60,771 bases of DNA from Acidobacteriota bacterium. GTDB taxonomy: Bacteria; Acidobacteriota; Terriglobia; Terriglobales; Acidobacteriaceae. Shown in pieces: positions 19,582 to 27,518 of the stretch. Below the pieces are notes generated by a model. It searched no databases. It was not told the origin of the DNA and saw only the letters and a list, made by a program, of their open reading frames with translations. Within the stretch, counting starts at the first letter, position 1. The number at the start of each line of letters is the position of its first letter. The stretch lies in assembly GCA_021781495.1 (NCBI GenBank), contig JAJXWS010000008.1, positions 1 through 60,771 on the forward strand. The letters run 5' to 3'. The position numbers and the translations under genes were made by a program.

Positions 19582-19933
19582 GGTTCGCCTCCATTTCTTC
19601 TTTTGCAATGGGCCGGGTAAAGCAGCTTACGGTGCCCTCGTGGCACACCAGGCCGTCGCCTTCCACCTCAACGCGGAAGAGCAGCGTGTCGTTGTCGCAG
19701 TCTGTAGATGCGGAGACAATGCGCAGGCGGTTGCCACTGCTCTCGCCCTTCATCCACAGCTTCTGGCGGGTGCGGCTCCAGAACGTGACATAGCCGCTCT
19801 CCAACGTCTTCGCATAACTGATCGGGTTCAGAAATCCCAGCATCAGTACCTCGCCTGTGCGGGCGTCCTGCACAATGCCCGGCACCAGGCCGTCCATCTT
19901 TTCAAAATCAATCTTCGGGGTCTCGTTGCTCAT
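19574..19933 (-). CDS. hisI: HisI, phosphoribosyl-AMP cyclohydrolase
   Basis: This 119-residue protein is the cyclohydrolase domain alone, with [38 protein letters not shown] and the metal site [16 protein letters not shown] plus [12 protein letters not shown] (Cys ligands). No phosphoribosyl-ATP pyrophosphatase (HisE) domain is fused or adjacent, so hisE must lie outside this window. It is the first structural gene of the operon, 60-odd bases after the leader terminator. Confidence 0.94.
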   Translation of the reverse strand: MSNETPKIDFEKMDGLVPGIVQDARTGEVLMLGFLNPISYAKTLESGYVTFWSRTRQKLWMKGESSGNRLRIVSASTDCDNDTLLFRVEVEGDGLVCHEGTVSCFTRPIAKEEMEANRG

Positions 19934-19995
19934 CTTCTTCCTGGCTTCCTGGTCCTTTTTTCGTTGTTTGTATGGGACAACACATGCCGCGCATG

Positions 19996-20028
19996 AAAAA
20001 GCCCGTCGGCAGGGTTGCCGGCGGGCTT
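19996..20028 (-). terminator. his leader intrinsic terminator (attenuator)
   Basis: On the minus strand AAGCCCGCCGGCA and TGCCGACGGGCTT form a 13-bp stem with one G-U pair around an ACCC loop, followed by a run of T. It lies between the His-rich leader ORF and hisI. Confidence 0.9.
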
Positions 20029-20081
20029 GGTAGTTCTGAATCTCTCTGGCCGTTTAGCTCAGGCCACAGCAGTCCGCCGAC
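20017..20081 (-). promoter_or_regulatory. his antiterminator pairing segments
   Basis: On the minus strand GTCGGCGG (20074-20081), lying just after the His codons, can pair over 8 bp (one G-U) with CCGCCGGC (20017-20024), the 5' arm of the terminator. Ribosome stalling at His codons would leave the first segment free and prevent the terminator. CCGCC in leader codons 4-6 could in turn mask GGCGG when translation is fast or absent. Confidence 0.7.
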
Positions 20082-20131
20082 ATGGTATGTCCATGATGGT
20101 GATGGTGACCGTGATGGCGGTGGCTCTGCAT
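20054..20131 (-). CDS. hisL: his operon leader peptide (nine His codons)
   Basis: This 25-codon ORF begins MQSHRHHG and ends CCGLS. It contains nine His codons among codons 4-15, including a run of five. It lies directly upstream of the terminator and hisI, so its translation should sense charged tRNA-His. There is no clear Shine-Dalgarno, and a promoter placed just upstream would give an almost leaderless message. A His-rich metal-binding peptide is the alternative, but the RNA architecture favours attenuation. Confidence 0.85.
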   Translation of the reverse strand: MQSHRHHGHHHHHGHTMSADCCGLS

Positions 20132-20140
20132 CTACAAAAC

Positions 20141-20170
20141 AGCGTAAATGCAGCACTCTGCTCCTGTCAA
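20141..20170 (-). promoter_or_regulatory. Putative his operon promoter
   Basis: On the minus strand TTGACA (20165-20170) is a perfect -35 box, followed after 18 bases by TACGCT (20141-20146) as a weak -10. The predicted start of transcription is only a few bases upstream of the leader peptide ATG at 20131. Confidence 0.5.
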
Positions 20171-20192
20171 CACGCCCGCAGACGCGGTCGTC

Positions 20193-22055
20193 CTATTGCG
20201 CCACGGCTGGCCTTGCGCTTACAGCTTGCTGCAAATCCACCATCCGCTGATACAGCCGGTTGCGCATTTCAAATCGTCCTGAGGCTCGGGTAACGTACCG
20301 CACCTCCACTTCCGTCGCGCCACCGCCTGAGGGACGCAGATTCACCACCGGCGCCGCGCTGAATCGGCTAAGGCTGTCTCCGTGCGCGCCGCGCTTCCAC
20401 TCCTGCTCGGCCGCATGCACATTCTCTGCCGTCTCTTCCTCCACCATCTTGTGCATGTTCTCGGCCACGGCGTGAATATCACTGCCCGCAGGCATGGTTG
20501 TGCTGATCTCATCCCACATCCATTGCCCCGCCGTTGAGAAGTTGAAGAACTGCCCGCGAATTGCAAAGCTGTTGATGAACGCGATGCGGCGACCGGTCGG
20601 CAGTCCCTTGTCGGCCAGCGTGCCTGTCTCCAGCAGTGTTGTGCTGAACAGCCCCACCTCAATCACCTCGCCGCCCACGCCATTGATCTCCACCCAGTCG
20701 CCGACGTGAATGCCATTCTTGCCCATCAGGACAAACCACCCCAGAAATGCGAGGATGAAGTCCTGCAGCGCGATGGTGAGCGCTGCCGTGGCCAGGCCCA
20801 GAATGGTAGGCGTCTGCTGCGGCGATCCGAAGATGACAAGCAGAATGAGCAGCGCTCCCAGCACCTGGATGCTCACCTCGAAGATCGTGCGCAGCGTATG
20901 CATCTGCCGCCGGTCCAGATTGGGGCGCGCCATCAGCAGGCGCACCAGGGCATCGGCCAGCAGCATGCTGATCAGAATCACCAGGATTAACGCAAGCGAC
21001 TGCAGAATCAGATGCAGCACAATGCGATGCTGCAGCAGCACCTGATCGGACCACCTGCCGTAAACCGCGGCCAGTTGCTGCTCGGTCTGAATGCGATCAT
21101 CGTAGATGCTCAGGACCTGTCGCTCTGATGCCCTGTCCTTGATGTCCGCCAGCGTATTCGTACCATTCGCAGCGCCGCCTGACCCTGCTGCATTCACCTG
21201 CGCTTCCAGAGTGTTGTACTGCGAAGTCAGCGTGGCAATATTCGCCTGCGTCTGCTTCAACGCCTGCTGCAGCAGCTGAAAACGGCTTCGCTGGTCGAAC
21301 CATGCCTTGATCCGCCTGGCCAGCGTGCCCTGCTGCCGCACCGCAATCACCGCAATCTGTCCGCCAGCCTGCGCCTGCTTGTCATACTCCTGCATGGACG
21401 CTTCGTGGGCAGCCAACTCCTGCTGAATGCGACTGCTCTCATCGCCGGAGGCTCGCGCAAACTCCCGTCGCGCATCTTCAAGCTCATCCGTATCCAGCCC
21501 AAGTTGCGCCTTGGCGACATCGAGATCATCTCCGTCGCCCGCTTGCTGTGCATCTGCTTTCGAACCCGCGGCAGCGGGACCGGCTTTCCCGCCCAGGCTC
21601 TCTACCAGAGCCTGATCCTGCTTGATCATCCCCTCAAGCTGGGTGATCTTCTGTGATATCTCAAGAGCCTTGCCGGTGAGCGTGCGATGCTCTTCCTTCA
21701 GGCTGGCGAGACGCAGGGCCGAGGCGAAGGCCTGATCCACGTCGTGATCGGCCAGCCGTTCCGCATCGCGCGCAAATTCGGCTTCCTCGGCCGTCACGGC
21801 CAATGGCGCCAGAGCCTGCGCAGTCTGCCATGAACTCAGATCAACTAGGGGCTTTTCGCCGTTGACCAGTCTGCCCTTTCCGGTCTGGCTCATCAGAAAC
21901 GGAAGATTCGCCATGGCATCGCGCGTTGACCATGCGAACAGTGCGCACAGGCTGAAGAGCACAAGTAGCGCGACCAGGCTCAGCATCCGGGCCTTGCCAA
22001 AGATGCGGAAGGCGGTACGATGTTGCGGAGGTGGAGCAATCGGGGAAATTGCCAT
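20193..22055 (-). CDS. MscS-type mechanosensitive channel with long periplasmic coiled coil
   Basis: This 620-residue protein begins MAISPIAPPPQ with one N-terminal membrane segment (ML SLVALLVLFSLCALFAW). A long Glu/Gln/Ala-rich helical region follows (residues ~80-330), then four or more membrane segments, and the MscS core: GLATAALTIALQDFILAFLGWF is the pore helix, GIHVGDWVEINGVGGEVIEVGLFSTTL is the beta domain, and INSFAIRGQFFNFS follows. It probably releases osmolytes on hypo-osmotic shock. The 3' end lies just upstream of the his promoter on the same strand. Confidence 0.85.
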   Translation of the reverse strand: MAISPIAPPPQHRTAFRIFGKARMLSLVALLVLFSLCALFAWSTRDAMANLPFLMSQTGKGRLVNGEKPLVDLSSWQTAQALAPLAVTAEEAEFARDAERLADHDVDQAFASALRLASLKEEHRTLTGKALEISQKITQLEGMIKQDQALVESLGGKAGPAAAGSKADAQQAGDGDDLDVAKAQLGLDTDELEDARREFARASGDESSRIQQELAAHEASMQEYDKQAQAGGQIAVIAVRQQGTLARRIKAWFDQRSRFQLLQQALKQTQANIATLTSQYNTLEAQVNAAGSGGAANGTNTLADIKDRASERQVLSIYDDRIQTEQQLAAVYGRWSDQVLLQHRIVLHLILQSLALILVILISMLLADALVRLLMARPNLDRRQMHTLRTIFEVSIQVLGALLILLVIFGSPQQTPTILGLATAALTIALQDFILAFLGWFVLMGKNGIHVGDWVEINGVGGEVIEVGLFSTTLLETGTLADKGLPTGRRIAFINSFAIRGQFFNFSTAGQWMWDEISTTMPAGSDIHAVAENMHKMVEEETAENVHAAEQEWKRGAHGDSLSRFSAAPVVNLRPSGGGATEVEVRYVTRASGRFEMRNRLYQRMVDLQQAVSARPAVAQ

Positions 22056-22098
22056 ACCCGTATTCTTACAAAAAACTCCGCCCCGCTGACTGTAAAAA

Positions 22099-22494
22099 AT
22101 GTCAGCGCGCCAGAATCCCTTCGTATTGCTTCCACTTGCAGCCCGCTTCGCGCAGGCAGACAATGGTGCCGTGCAGGTTCGCGCGTCTATCGCCGCCGTG
22201 TCCGTATTGCTGCTCTGCATCGCGGCGCCAGCGCATCCTGTGCCCGCGCATCGCCCACCAGGCACCGCGCAGGCGGCGCACGCGGTCCCCCCGCCGGAAG
22301 AGCGAATCGACATCAATCACGCATCCCTGCAGGAGTTGATGACCGTCCCTGGCATGACACACAGCTGGGCCGGGCGCATTGTGCGCTTCCGGCCCTATCG
22401 CGCGAAGAACGAACTTTTCGACCGCGGCATTCTGCCCGGCGATGTCTATCTGCGCATTAAGGACTTCGTGATCGCTCACCGGCAGAAGCCGTGA
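22099..22494 (+). CDS. Helix-hairpin-helix protein, ComEA-like
   Basis: This 131-residue protein has a hydrophobic segment ASIAAVSVLLLCIAAPAHP that can serve as signal or anchor, a Pro-rich linker, and a C-terminal helix-hairpin-helix unit (RIDINHASLQELMTVPGMTHSWAGRIVRF). DINxAxxxEL...PG is the standard ComEA/competence DNA-binding pattern. It may bind DNA on the cell exterior or be an unrelated HhH protein. It is divergent from the channel gene and convergent with the RND gene. Confidence 0.65.
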   Translation: MSARQNPFVLLPLAARFAQADNGAVQVRASIAAVSVLLLCIAAPAHPVPAHRPPGTAQAAHAVPPPEERIDINHASLQELMTVPGMTHSWAGRIVRFRPYRAKNELFDRGILPGDVYLRIKDFVIAHRQKP

Positions 22495-22505
22495 GCCACC
22501 ACGGT

Positions 22506-25500
22506 TCAGGCCTCCATCGGCTCTTCCGCCACATCCCCGCGCTTCAGCAGGCGGCTCAGCAGCACATACAGCACGGGGATAAAGATCAGGTTCAGCACGG
22601 TGGACAACAGCATGCCGCCCACGATCGTGGTTCCCACCGAGCGCCGTCCCAGCGCGCCAGCGCCAGTGGCAAACACCAGCGGCAGCACGCCAAGAATAAA
22701 GGCGAACGAGGTCATCAGAATCGGTCGCAGGCGCAGCTCCGCCGCTTCAATCGCAGCCTCGGCAATGGTCCTGCCCTTGCGCCGCAACTGCTCCGCGAAC
22801 TCCACAATCAGGATGGCGTTCTTCGCGGAAAGACCGATCAACATCACCAGGCCTATCTGGCAGTAGACGTCGTTTGACAGGCCGCGCAACGCCACTAGGC
22901 CCAACGCGCCCAGTACCGCCATGGGCACCGCGAGCAGAATGATGAACGGCAGCGCGAAGCTCTCATACTGTGCCGAGAGCGTCAGATACACCACCAGGAT
23001 TCCCAGCCCGAAGATGATCAGCGCTCTGCCGCTCGACTCAATCTCATCCAGCGTCAGACCGGTCCACTCGTAGCGCATGCCCGGCATCATCATCTTCTTT
23101 GCCAGGTCCTCCATGCCGGTAATGCCCTGTCCCGAGCTGTAGCCCGGCGCAGGCGAACCATCAATCTCCACAGCGCGGAAGAGGTTGTAGTGCGTAATCA
23201 CAGGCGGTCCGGCGCTCTCCGTCACATTCGCAAGATTGTCGAGCGAAATCATCTGGCCCGAATCCGAGCGCACATAAAACTTGTGCAGATCAGACTCGCG
23301 CATGCGGAAAGGCTGATCCGCCTGCGCATACACGCGATACGTGCGGTTGTTGAAGTCGAAGTCATTCACATACTGCGATCCCATGAATACGCCGAGCGTC
23401 GTCGTAATCTGCGAGAGCGGCACGCCCAGCGCCTTGGCCTTCTCGCGATCGATCGTCACCAGCACCTGCGGATCATTCGCGGAGAATGTTGTCAGCAAGC
23501 CCGTAATGTCCTTGCGCGCACGGGCAGCGCCCACAATCTGGTGAGCCACGCGATCCAGATCCGCCAGCGTGTTCGTGCCCGTATCCTGCAACATGAACTG
23601 GAACCCGCCATAGCTGCCCACGCCCTGCACTGCGGGCGGCTGAATAATGGCCACGATGCCGCCGTTCGGCGCAAACATCAGCTGGCTCAGCTTGGGAGAA
23701 AGCTGCGCCACAATGTCTGCCGCCGAGTGCCCCTTGCCCCTGCGCTCGCTGGCGGGCTTCGTGCTCACAAACATCATGCCCGCATTCGACGCGCCACCTG
23801 AAAAGCTGAAGCCCATCACAGAGAACGCGCCCGAAATATCGGGATTGGAATAAAGAATTGCCTGCGCGCGATCTGCCAGCGCCGAGGTATACGACAGCGA
23901 GGAGCCTGGAGGCGCCTGCACAATCACCATCAGGTAGCCCTGGTCTTCCTGCGGAATGAAGCCTGTCGGCACGGACCTATACATCCATACCGTTGCTCCA
24001 AGCCCCACGAAGAAGACCAGCAACAGTGCATAGCGCGCCTGCAGTGCTAGATGAATCACCCGCGCATACGTCCTGGCCAGCCAGCTGATGAATTCATCCG
24101 CGCCATGCACGAATGCAGCAAACGCGCGCGAGAGCGGACGAATATGCAGAAAGTCCAGCTGGCGCGGACGCGCTTCTTCGCCGCGCAGAAACAGCGCGGA
24201 CAGTGCCGGCGACAGCGTCAAGGCATTAAACGCTGAGATGGCAATGGAAAACGCAATCGTCATCGAGAACTGGCGATACAAAATGCCCGTGGTGCCAGGG
24301 AAAAACGAAACCGGAATGAACACCGCAATCAGCACAAGCGATGTGGCAATAACAGCGCTCGTAACCTCGCCCATGGCGCGCGATGTCGCTTCGCGCGGCT
24401 TGGAGTGCTCCATGGCTATGTGCCGCTGCACATTCTCAATCACCACAATCGCGTCATCCACCACCAGCCCTGTGGCCAGGGTGATGCCGAAGAGCGTGAG
24501 CGAGTTGATGGAGAAGCCGAAGACCTTGATAAACGCGAACGCTCCAATCAACGAAACCGGAATGGTCACAGCCGGAATAATGGTTGCGCGCCAGTCCAGC
24601 AGGAACAGGAAGATGACCACGATTACAATGCTGATCGCTTCCGCCAGCGTAACAAGCACCTCGCGGATGGAGTCTCCTACAACGGTTGTTGAGTCGAATG
24701 CGATGGCATACTCAAGTCCCGGCGGAAACGACTTGGAAAGCTCCTGCAGAACCGCCTTGGCCTTTGCGTCCACGTCCAGCGCGTTCGCGTTGGAAAGCTG
24801 CTGCACGCCGATGCCCTGCGCGGCGTGTCCGTTGTATTGCAGAATGGAGCTGTAGTCCTCCGCGCCAATCTGAGCGTGGCCCACATCCTTCAGCAGAACC
24901 AGTCCGTTGGCATTGTTCTTGACAACAATTTTTTCAAACTCCATGGGGCTGCTGAGGCGCCCCACCACGCGCACCGGAATCTGAAATGCCTGCGACTTGT
25001 CCGAAGGCGGCTGCCCCAGCTGGCCCGCTGGAATCTCAACGTTCTGCTCGGAGAGTGCACTCACCACATCCGCCGCCGTCAGGCCGCGGGCTGCAAGCTT
25101 CAGCGGATCCAGCCACACCCGCATGGCATACTTGCGCTCTCCAAAGATGTTCACATCGCCCACGCCCGGCACGCGCTTCAGGGCGTCTTTCACATACACG
25201 TCAAGATAGTTGGAGATGAACTCGTTGGAGTACCGGCCATCGCGGGTAAAAAAGCCCGCGCCGAACACAAAGTTGCTGTTGGCCTTGCTGATGCTGATGC
25301 CCGTCGCGTTCACCGCTGCGGGCAGGCGGCCTGTCACGCTGGCTACGCGATTCTGCACGTCCACGGCGCCAATGTCCAGGTTGTAGCCCGTGTTGAACGT
25401 CACCGTGATGGAGCTGGCGCCGTTGTTCGTGCTCGAGGAGCTGATGTAGCGCATTCCCTCCACGCCGTTGATGGACTCTTCCAGCGGAATCGTAACTGCC

Positions 25501-25715
25501 TTCTCCACGGTATCCGCGTTTGCGCCAACATAATCGCAGCTCACATCCACCTGGGGCGGCGCCAGCGTCGGATACATGGCAATCGGCAGAAGCGGAATGC
25601 AAATCGCCCCCGACAAGATAATCATCAGCGCGCAGACAGTCGCGAATACAGGTCGGTGAATAAAGAAATCAACAAACAAGGAGGTCTTCCTTTCAGCTTC
25701 CGGCGTGCGCGCCAT
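22506..25715 (-). CDS. RND efflux pump inner-membrane transporter (HAE1/AcrB type)
   Basis: This ~1069-residue protein has AcrB architecture: FFIHRPVFATVCALMIILSGAI is TM1, followed by porter domains, and GITLATGLVVDDAIVVIENVQRH is in TM4, with the proton-relay Asp-Asp pair. VPTGFIPQEDQGYLMV starts the second half, and GLVMLIGLSAKNAILIVEFAEQLR is in TM10 with the conserved Lys. It exports hydrophobic compounds with the adaptor encoded just upstream. No TolC-like gene is adjacent. I chose the ATG at 25715; a GTG at 25727 is in frame. Confidence 0.93.
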   Translation of the reverse strand: MARTPEAERKTSLFVDFFIHRPVFATVCALMIILSGAICIPLLPIAMYPTLAPPQVDVSCDYVGANADTVEKAVTIPLEESINGVEGMRYISSSSTNNGASSITVTFNTGYNLDIGAVDVQNRVASVTGRLPAAVNATGISISKANSNFVFGAGFFTRDGRYSNEFISNYLDVYVKDALKRVPGVGDVNIFGERKYAMRVWLDPLKLAARGLTAADVVSALSEQNVEIPAGQLGQPPSDKSQAFQIPVRVVGRLSSPMEFEKIVVKNNANGLVLLKDVGHAQIGAEDYSSILQYNGHAAQGIGVQQLSNANALDVDAKAKAVLQELSKSFPPGLEYAIAFDSTTVVGDSIREVLVTLAEAISIVIVVIFLFLLDWRATIIPAVTIPVSLIGAFAFIKVFGFSINSLTLFGITLATGLVVDDAIVVIENVQRHIAMEHSKPREATSRAMGEVTSAVIATSLVLIAVFIPVSFFPGTTGILYRQFSMTIAFSIAISAFNALTLSPALSALFLRGEEARPRQLDFLHIRPLSRAFAAFVHGADEFISWLARTYARVIHLALQARYALLLVFFVGLGATVWMYRSVPTGFIPQEDQGYLMVIVQAPPGSSLSYTSALADRAQAILYSNPDISGAFSVMGFSFSGGASNAGMMFVSTKPASERRGKGHSAADIVAQLSPKLSQLMFAPNGGIVAIIQPPAVQGVGSYGGFQFMLQDTGTNTLADLDRVAHQIVGAARARKDITGLLTTFSANDPQVLVTIDREKAKALGVPLSQITTTLGVFMGSQYVNDFDFNNRTYRVYAQADQPFRMRESDLHKFYVRSDSGQMISLDNLANVTESAGPPVITHYNLFRAVEIDGSPAPGYSSGQGITGMEDLAKKMMMPGMRYEWTGLTLDEIESSGRALIIFGLGILVVYLTLSAQYESFALPFIILLAVPMAVLGALGLVALRGLSNDVYCQIGLVMLIGLSAKNAILIVEFAEQLRRKGRTIAEAAIEAAELRLRPILMTSFAFILGVLPLVFATGAGALGRRSVGTTIVGGMLLSTVLNLIFIPVLYVLLSRLLKRGDVAEEPMEA

Positions 25716-25766
25716 CGCATCGCGCACCGCATAATCCCGTTGGGTTACTCACGCAGGCCTTCGCGA

Positions 25767-26864
25767 TCACGCGCCCAGAGGAAGAATCGGCATGCCATTC
25801 ACAAGGAATTGCGTGCTCGTGACAATCACCTTGTCGCCCGCGTTCAGGCCCGAGGTAATGGAATACGTATTGCCCACCGTTTCTCCCAGCGTGACCGGCG
25901 TCTCCGTGGCCACAGCGTGCCCATTTTGCTCGCGCACCACAAACACAAAGGTCTGTCCGCCCAGTCGCGTAACTGCCAGCACCGGCACCACGACCATCGG
26001 CTTCATGCTCCAGATCACCCGCGCCTTTACCAACTGCGCATTCCGCACCATCTCCGGCGTCGCGTGAACCGGGGCCTTCACCAGAATCCCCTGCAGTGTC
26101 GAGTCCACCTGCGGCGACAGAAAGTCGATCTTTGTCTTCTCCAGCGGCTTGCCGTTCGTATCGGACAGCTCAACATCCAGCCCCACGCGAACATCGGTGG
26201 AGTGCTCCGTCGGAACATAAATGTAGGCTTCCAGATCCTTGTTCTCATCCACGGTCGTCAACACCGTGCTCGACGACACGTAGTCGCCCACGTGCACCGG
26301 AATGTCTCCCACAATGCCGTCAAACGGAGCCCGGATGGTGTAGTAGGCAAGCTGCTGTTCCTGTGTCTTCCGCAGCGCCACGGCCGCCTCGTAATCCGCC
26401 TTGGAGTTGCCGTAGGACTGCTCCGCCTGGTCCAGCGCATCGCGGCTTGTCACGCCCGCCGCAAACAGCTTGCGCTGCCGCTCCACCTCAATCGTGTTGT
26501 AGTCAAACAAGGCCTTCTTCTGTTGCTCGGTGGCCTTCTGCGCCTGCACCGTCGCAATCTGCGGCTGCGCGTCAATCTCCATCAGCGGCTGCCCGGCCCG
26601 CACGTGGTCGCCCGACCGCGCCCGAATCTGCGTTAGGCGCCCGCTCACCTGGGGCTGCAGCGTGGCCGACCGGCGCGACTTCACAGTCGCCACATATTCG
26701 CTGCTCTGCGCCACCGGCGTCACATTTGCCACCACCGTCTTCACCGGCATCGCCTGCATGGCCTGGGCCGGCGCTGCCGTCTTGCCATGGCAACCACTCA
26801 CCGCCAAACCTGCCAAAATGGCACAACCCATACCCAGAAAGCTCTTCAAGGCAGTATTTCTCAC
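25767..26864 (-). CDS. RND pump periplasmic adaptor lipoprotein
   Basis: This 365-residue membrane-fusion protein begins with a lipoprotein signal (LAGLAVSGC, lipobox Cys near residue 24). It has the lipoyl/barrel-sandwich motifs SGRLTQIRARSGDHVRAGQPLMEID and TIRAPFDGIVGDIPVHVGDYV, a short helical hairpin between them, and beta-barrel and membrane-proximal domains. Its gene is 51 bases upstream of the transporter and both are read from the same promoter. Confidence 0.93.
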   Translation of the reverse strand: MRNTALKSFLGMGCAILAGLAVSGCHGKTAAPAQAMQAMPVKTVVANVTPVAQSSEYVATVKSRRSATLQPQVSGRLTQIRARSGDHVRAGQPLMEIDAQPQIATVQAQKATEQQKKALFDYNTIEVERQRKLFAAGVTSRDALDQAEQSYGNSKADYEAAVALRKTQEQQLAYYTIRAPFDGIVGDIPVHVGDYVSSSTVLTTVDENKDLEAYIYVPTEHSTDVRVGLDVELSDTNGKPLEKTKIDFLSPQVDSTLQGILVKAPVHATPEMVRNAQLVKARVIWSMKPMVVVPVLAVTRLGGQTFVFVVREQNGHAVATETPVTLGETVGNTYSITSGLNAGDKVIVTSTQFLVNGMPILPLGA

Positions 26865-27439
26865 TCAGTCCTTCTTTCCTCTTCTGTCCGCTGTTGGCCG
26901 AACGCGACCCATCGCAAACGGGCTCGCTTTGATTGGCACACGCCGACCCGGCGATCTGGCCTGAAAAAGCAGATAAGTAAATTACTCGTTTATCTGACGC
27001 TTGGTTCCCCGCAAGTGACGCAAAAAATTGCGCCTGTCCCGGAAACCCACAATGTGTGACGCCGCCACGCTTCGCCTTGGAGCAGGCGCACTATAGACGA
27101 TTCCGAATCAACCGGCACGGAGTCTCTCCGTATCGTAAATGCATGGTTTCAAACAGCACGAATGCGGCCGGCATCCCATCGCTCGCACCATGCACCCGGG
27201 CTGCTACTCCGGGTCCCCGCAAGCAATGGCCCTGGCAGCCACTGCTTCAGCTAGCGAAGCCGCTGGCCGGCTCCCGGCAATTCCTGCCGCCCGCCATGCG
27301 ACAAATGACCAGTCGGCACGCCGCCGGGGATACGCCCGTACACGTACCCGCCGTTTTTTTGACATGACAGGCGCAAGTTGATAGCCTTCTTAAGGGCAAT
27401 CCCGTCCAACTTTTGCCCAAGCTGATCCCTCAGCTTAGC
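26865..27439. other. Intergenic region upstream of efflux operon and tRNA
   Basis: This 575-base stretch has no convincing gene. Its left part holds the promoter region of the efflux operon with an AT-rich palindrome at 26970-26996. Its right part must contain the tRNA-Glu promoter. Confidence 0.5.
26970..26996 (-). promoter_or_regulatory. Candidate repressor operator for the RND efflux operon
   Basis: CAGATAA (26970-26976) and TTATCTG (26990-26996) form an inverted repeat about 106 bases upstream of the adaptor start. AGTAAATTACT (26976-26986) is nested inside as a second palindrome. The arrangement resembles TetR-family operators of efflux pumps, but no TetR gene is in the window. Confidence 0.4.
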
Positions 27440-27517
27440 GTCCCCGTCGTCTAGCCCGGCCTAGGACACCGCCCTTTCACGGCGATAACACGGGTTCAAA
27501 TCCCGTCGGGGACGCCA
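27440..27517 (+). tRNA. tRNA-Glu (UUC), with encoded CCA
   Basis: The 78-base gene has acceptor stem GTCCCCG/CGGGGAC, a 7-base anticodon loop CTTTCAC with anticodon TTC at 27476-27478, the GGTTCAAATCC T-loop and a templated CCA. It is close to the E. coli tRNA-Glu sequence. Pair 27-43 is a C-A mismatch at the end of the anticodon stem. The gene is the integration site of the element that follows. Confidence 0.95.
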
Positions 27518-27518
27518 A
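27474..27518 (+). repeat. attL: left 45-bp direct repeat
   Basis: This copy runs from the anticodon loop of tRNA-Glu (tRNA position 32) through its 3' end and CCAA. An identical copy is at 41918-41962. The pair defines an integrated element with a 14,444-base circle on excision. Confidence 0.93.

Noticed and set aside
20054-20131. His-rich ORF as a metal-binding (nickel/zinc) peptide
   Set aside because: Its position before a terminator with a matching antiterminator, directly upstream of hisI, is better explained by attenuation.
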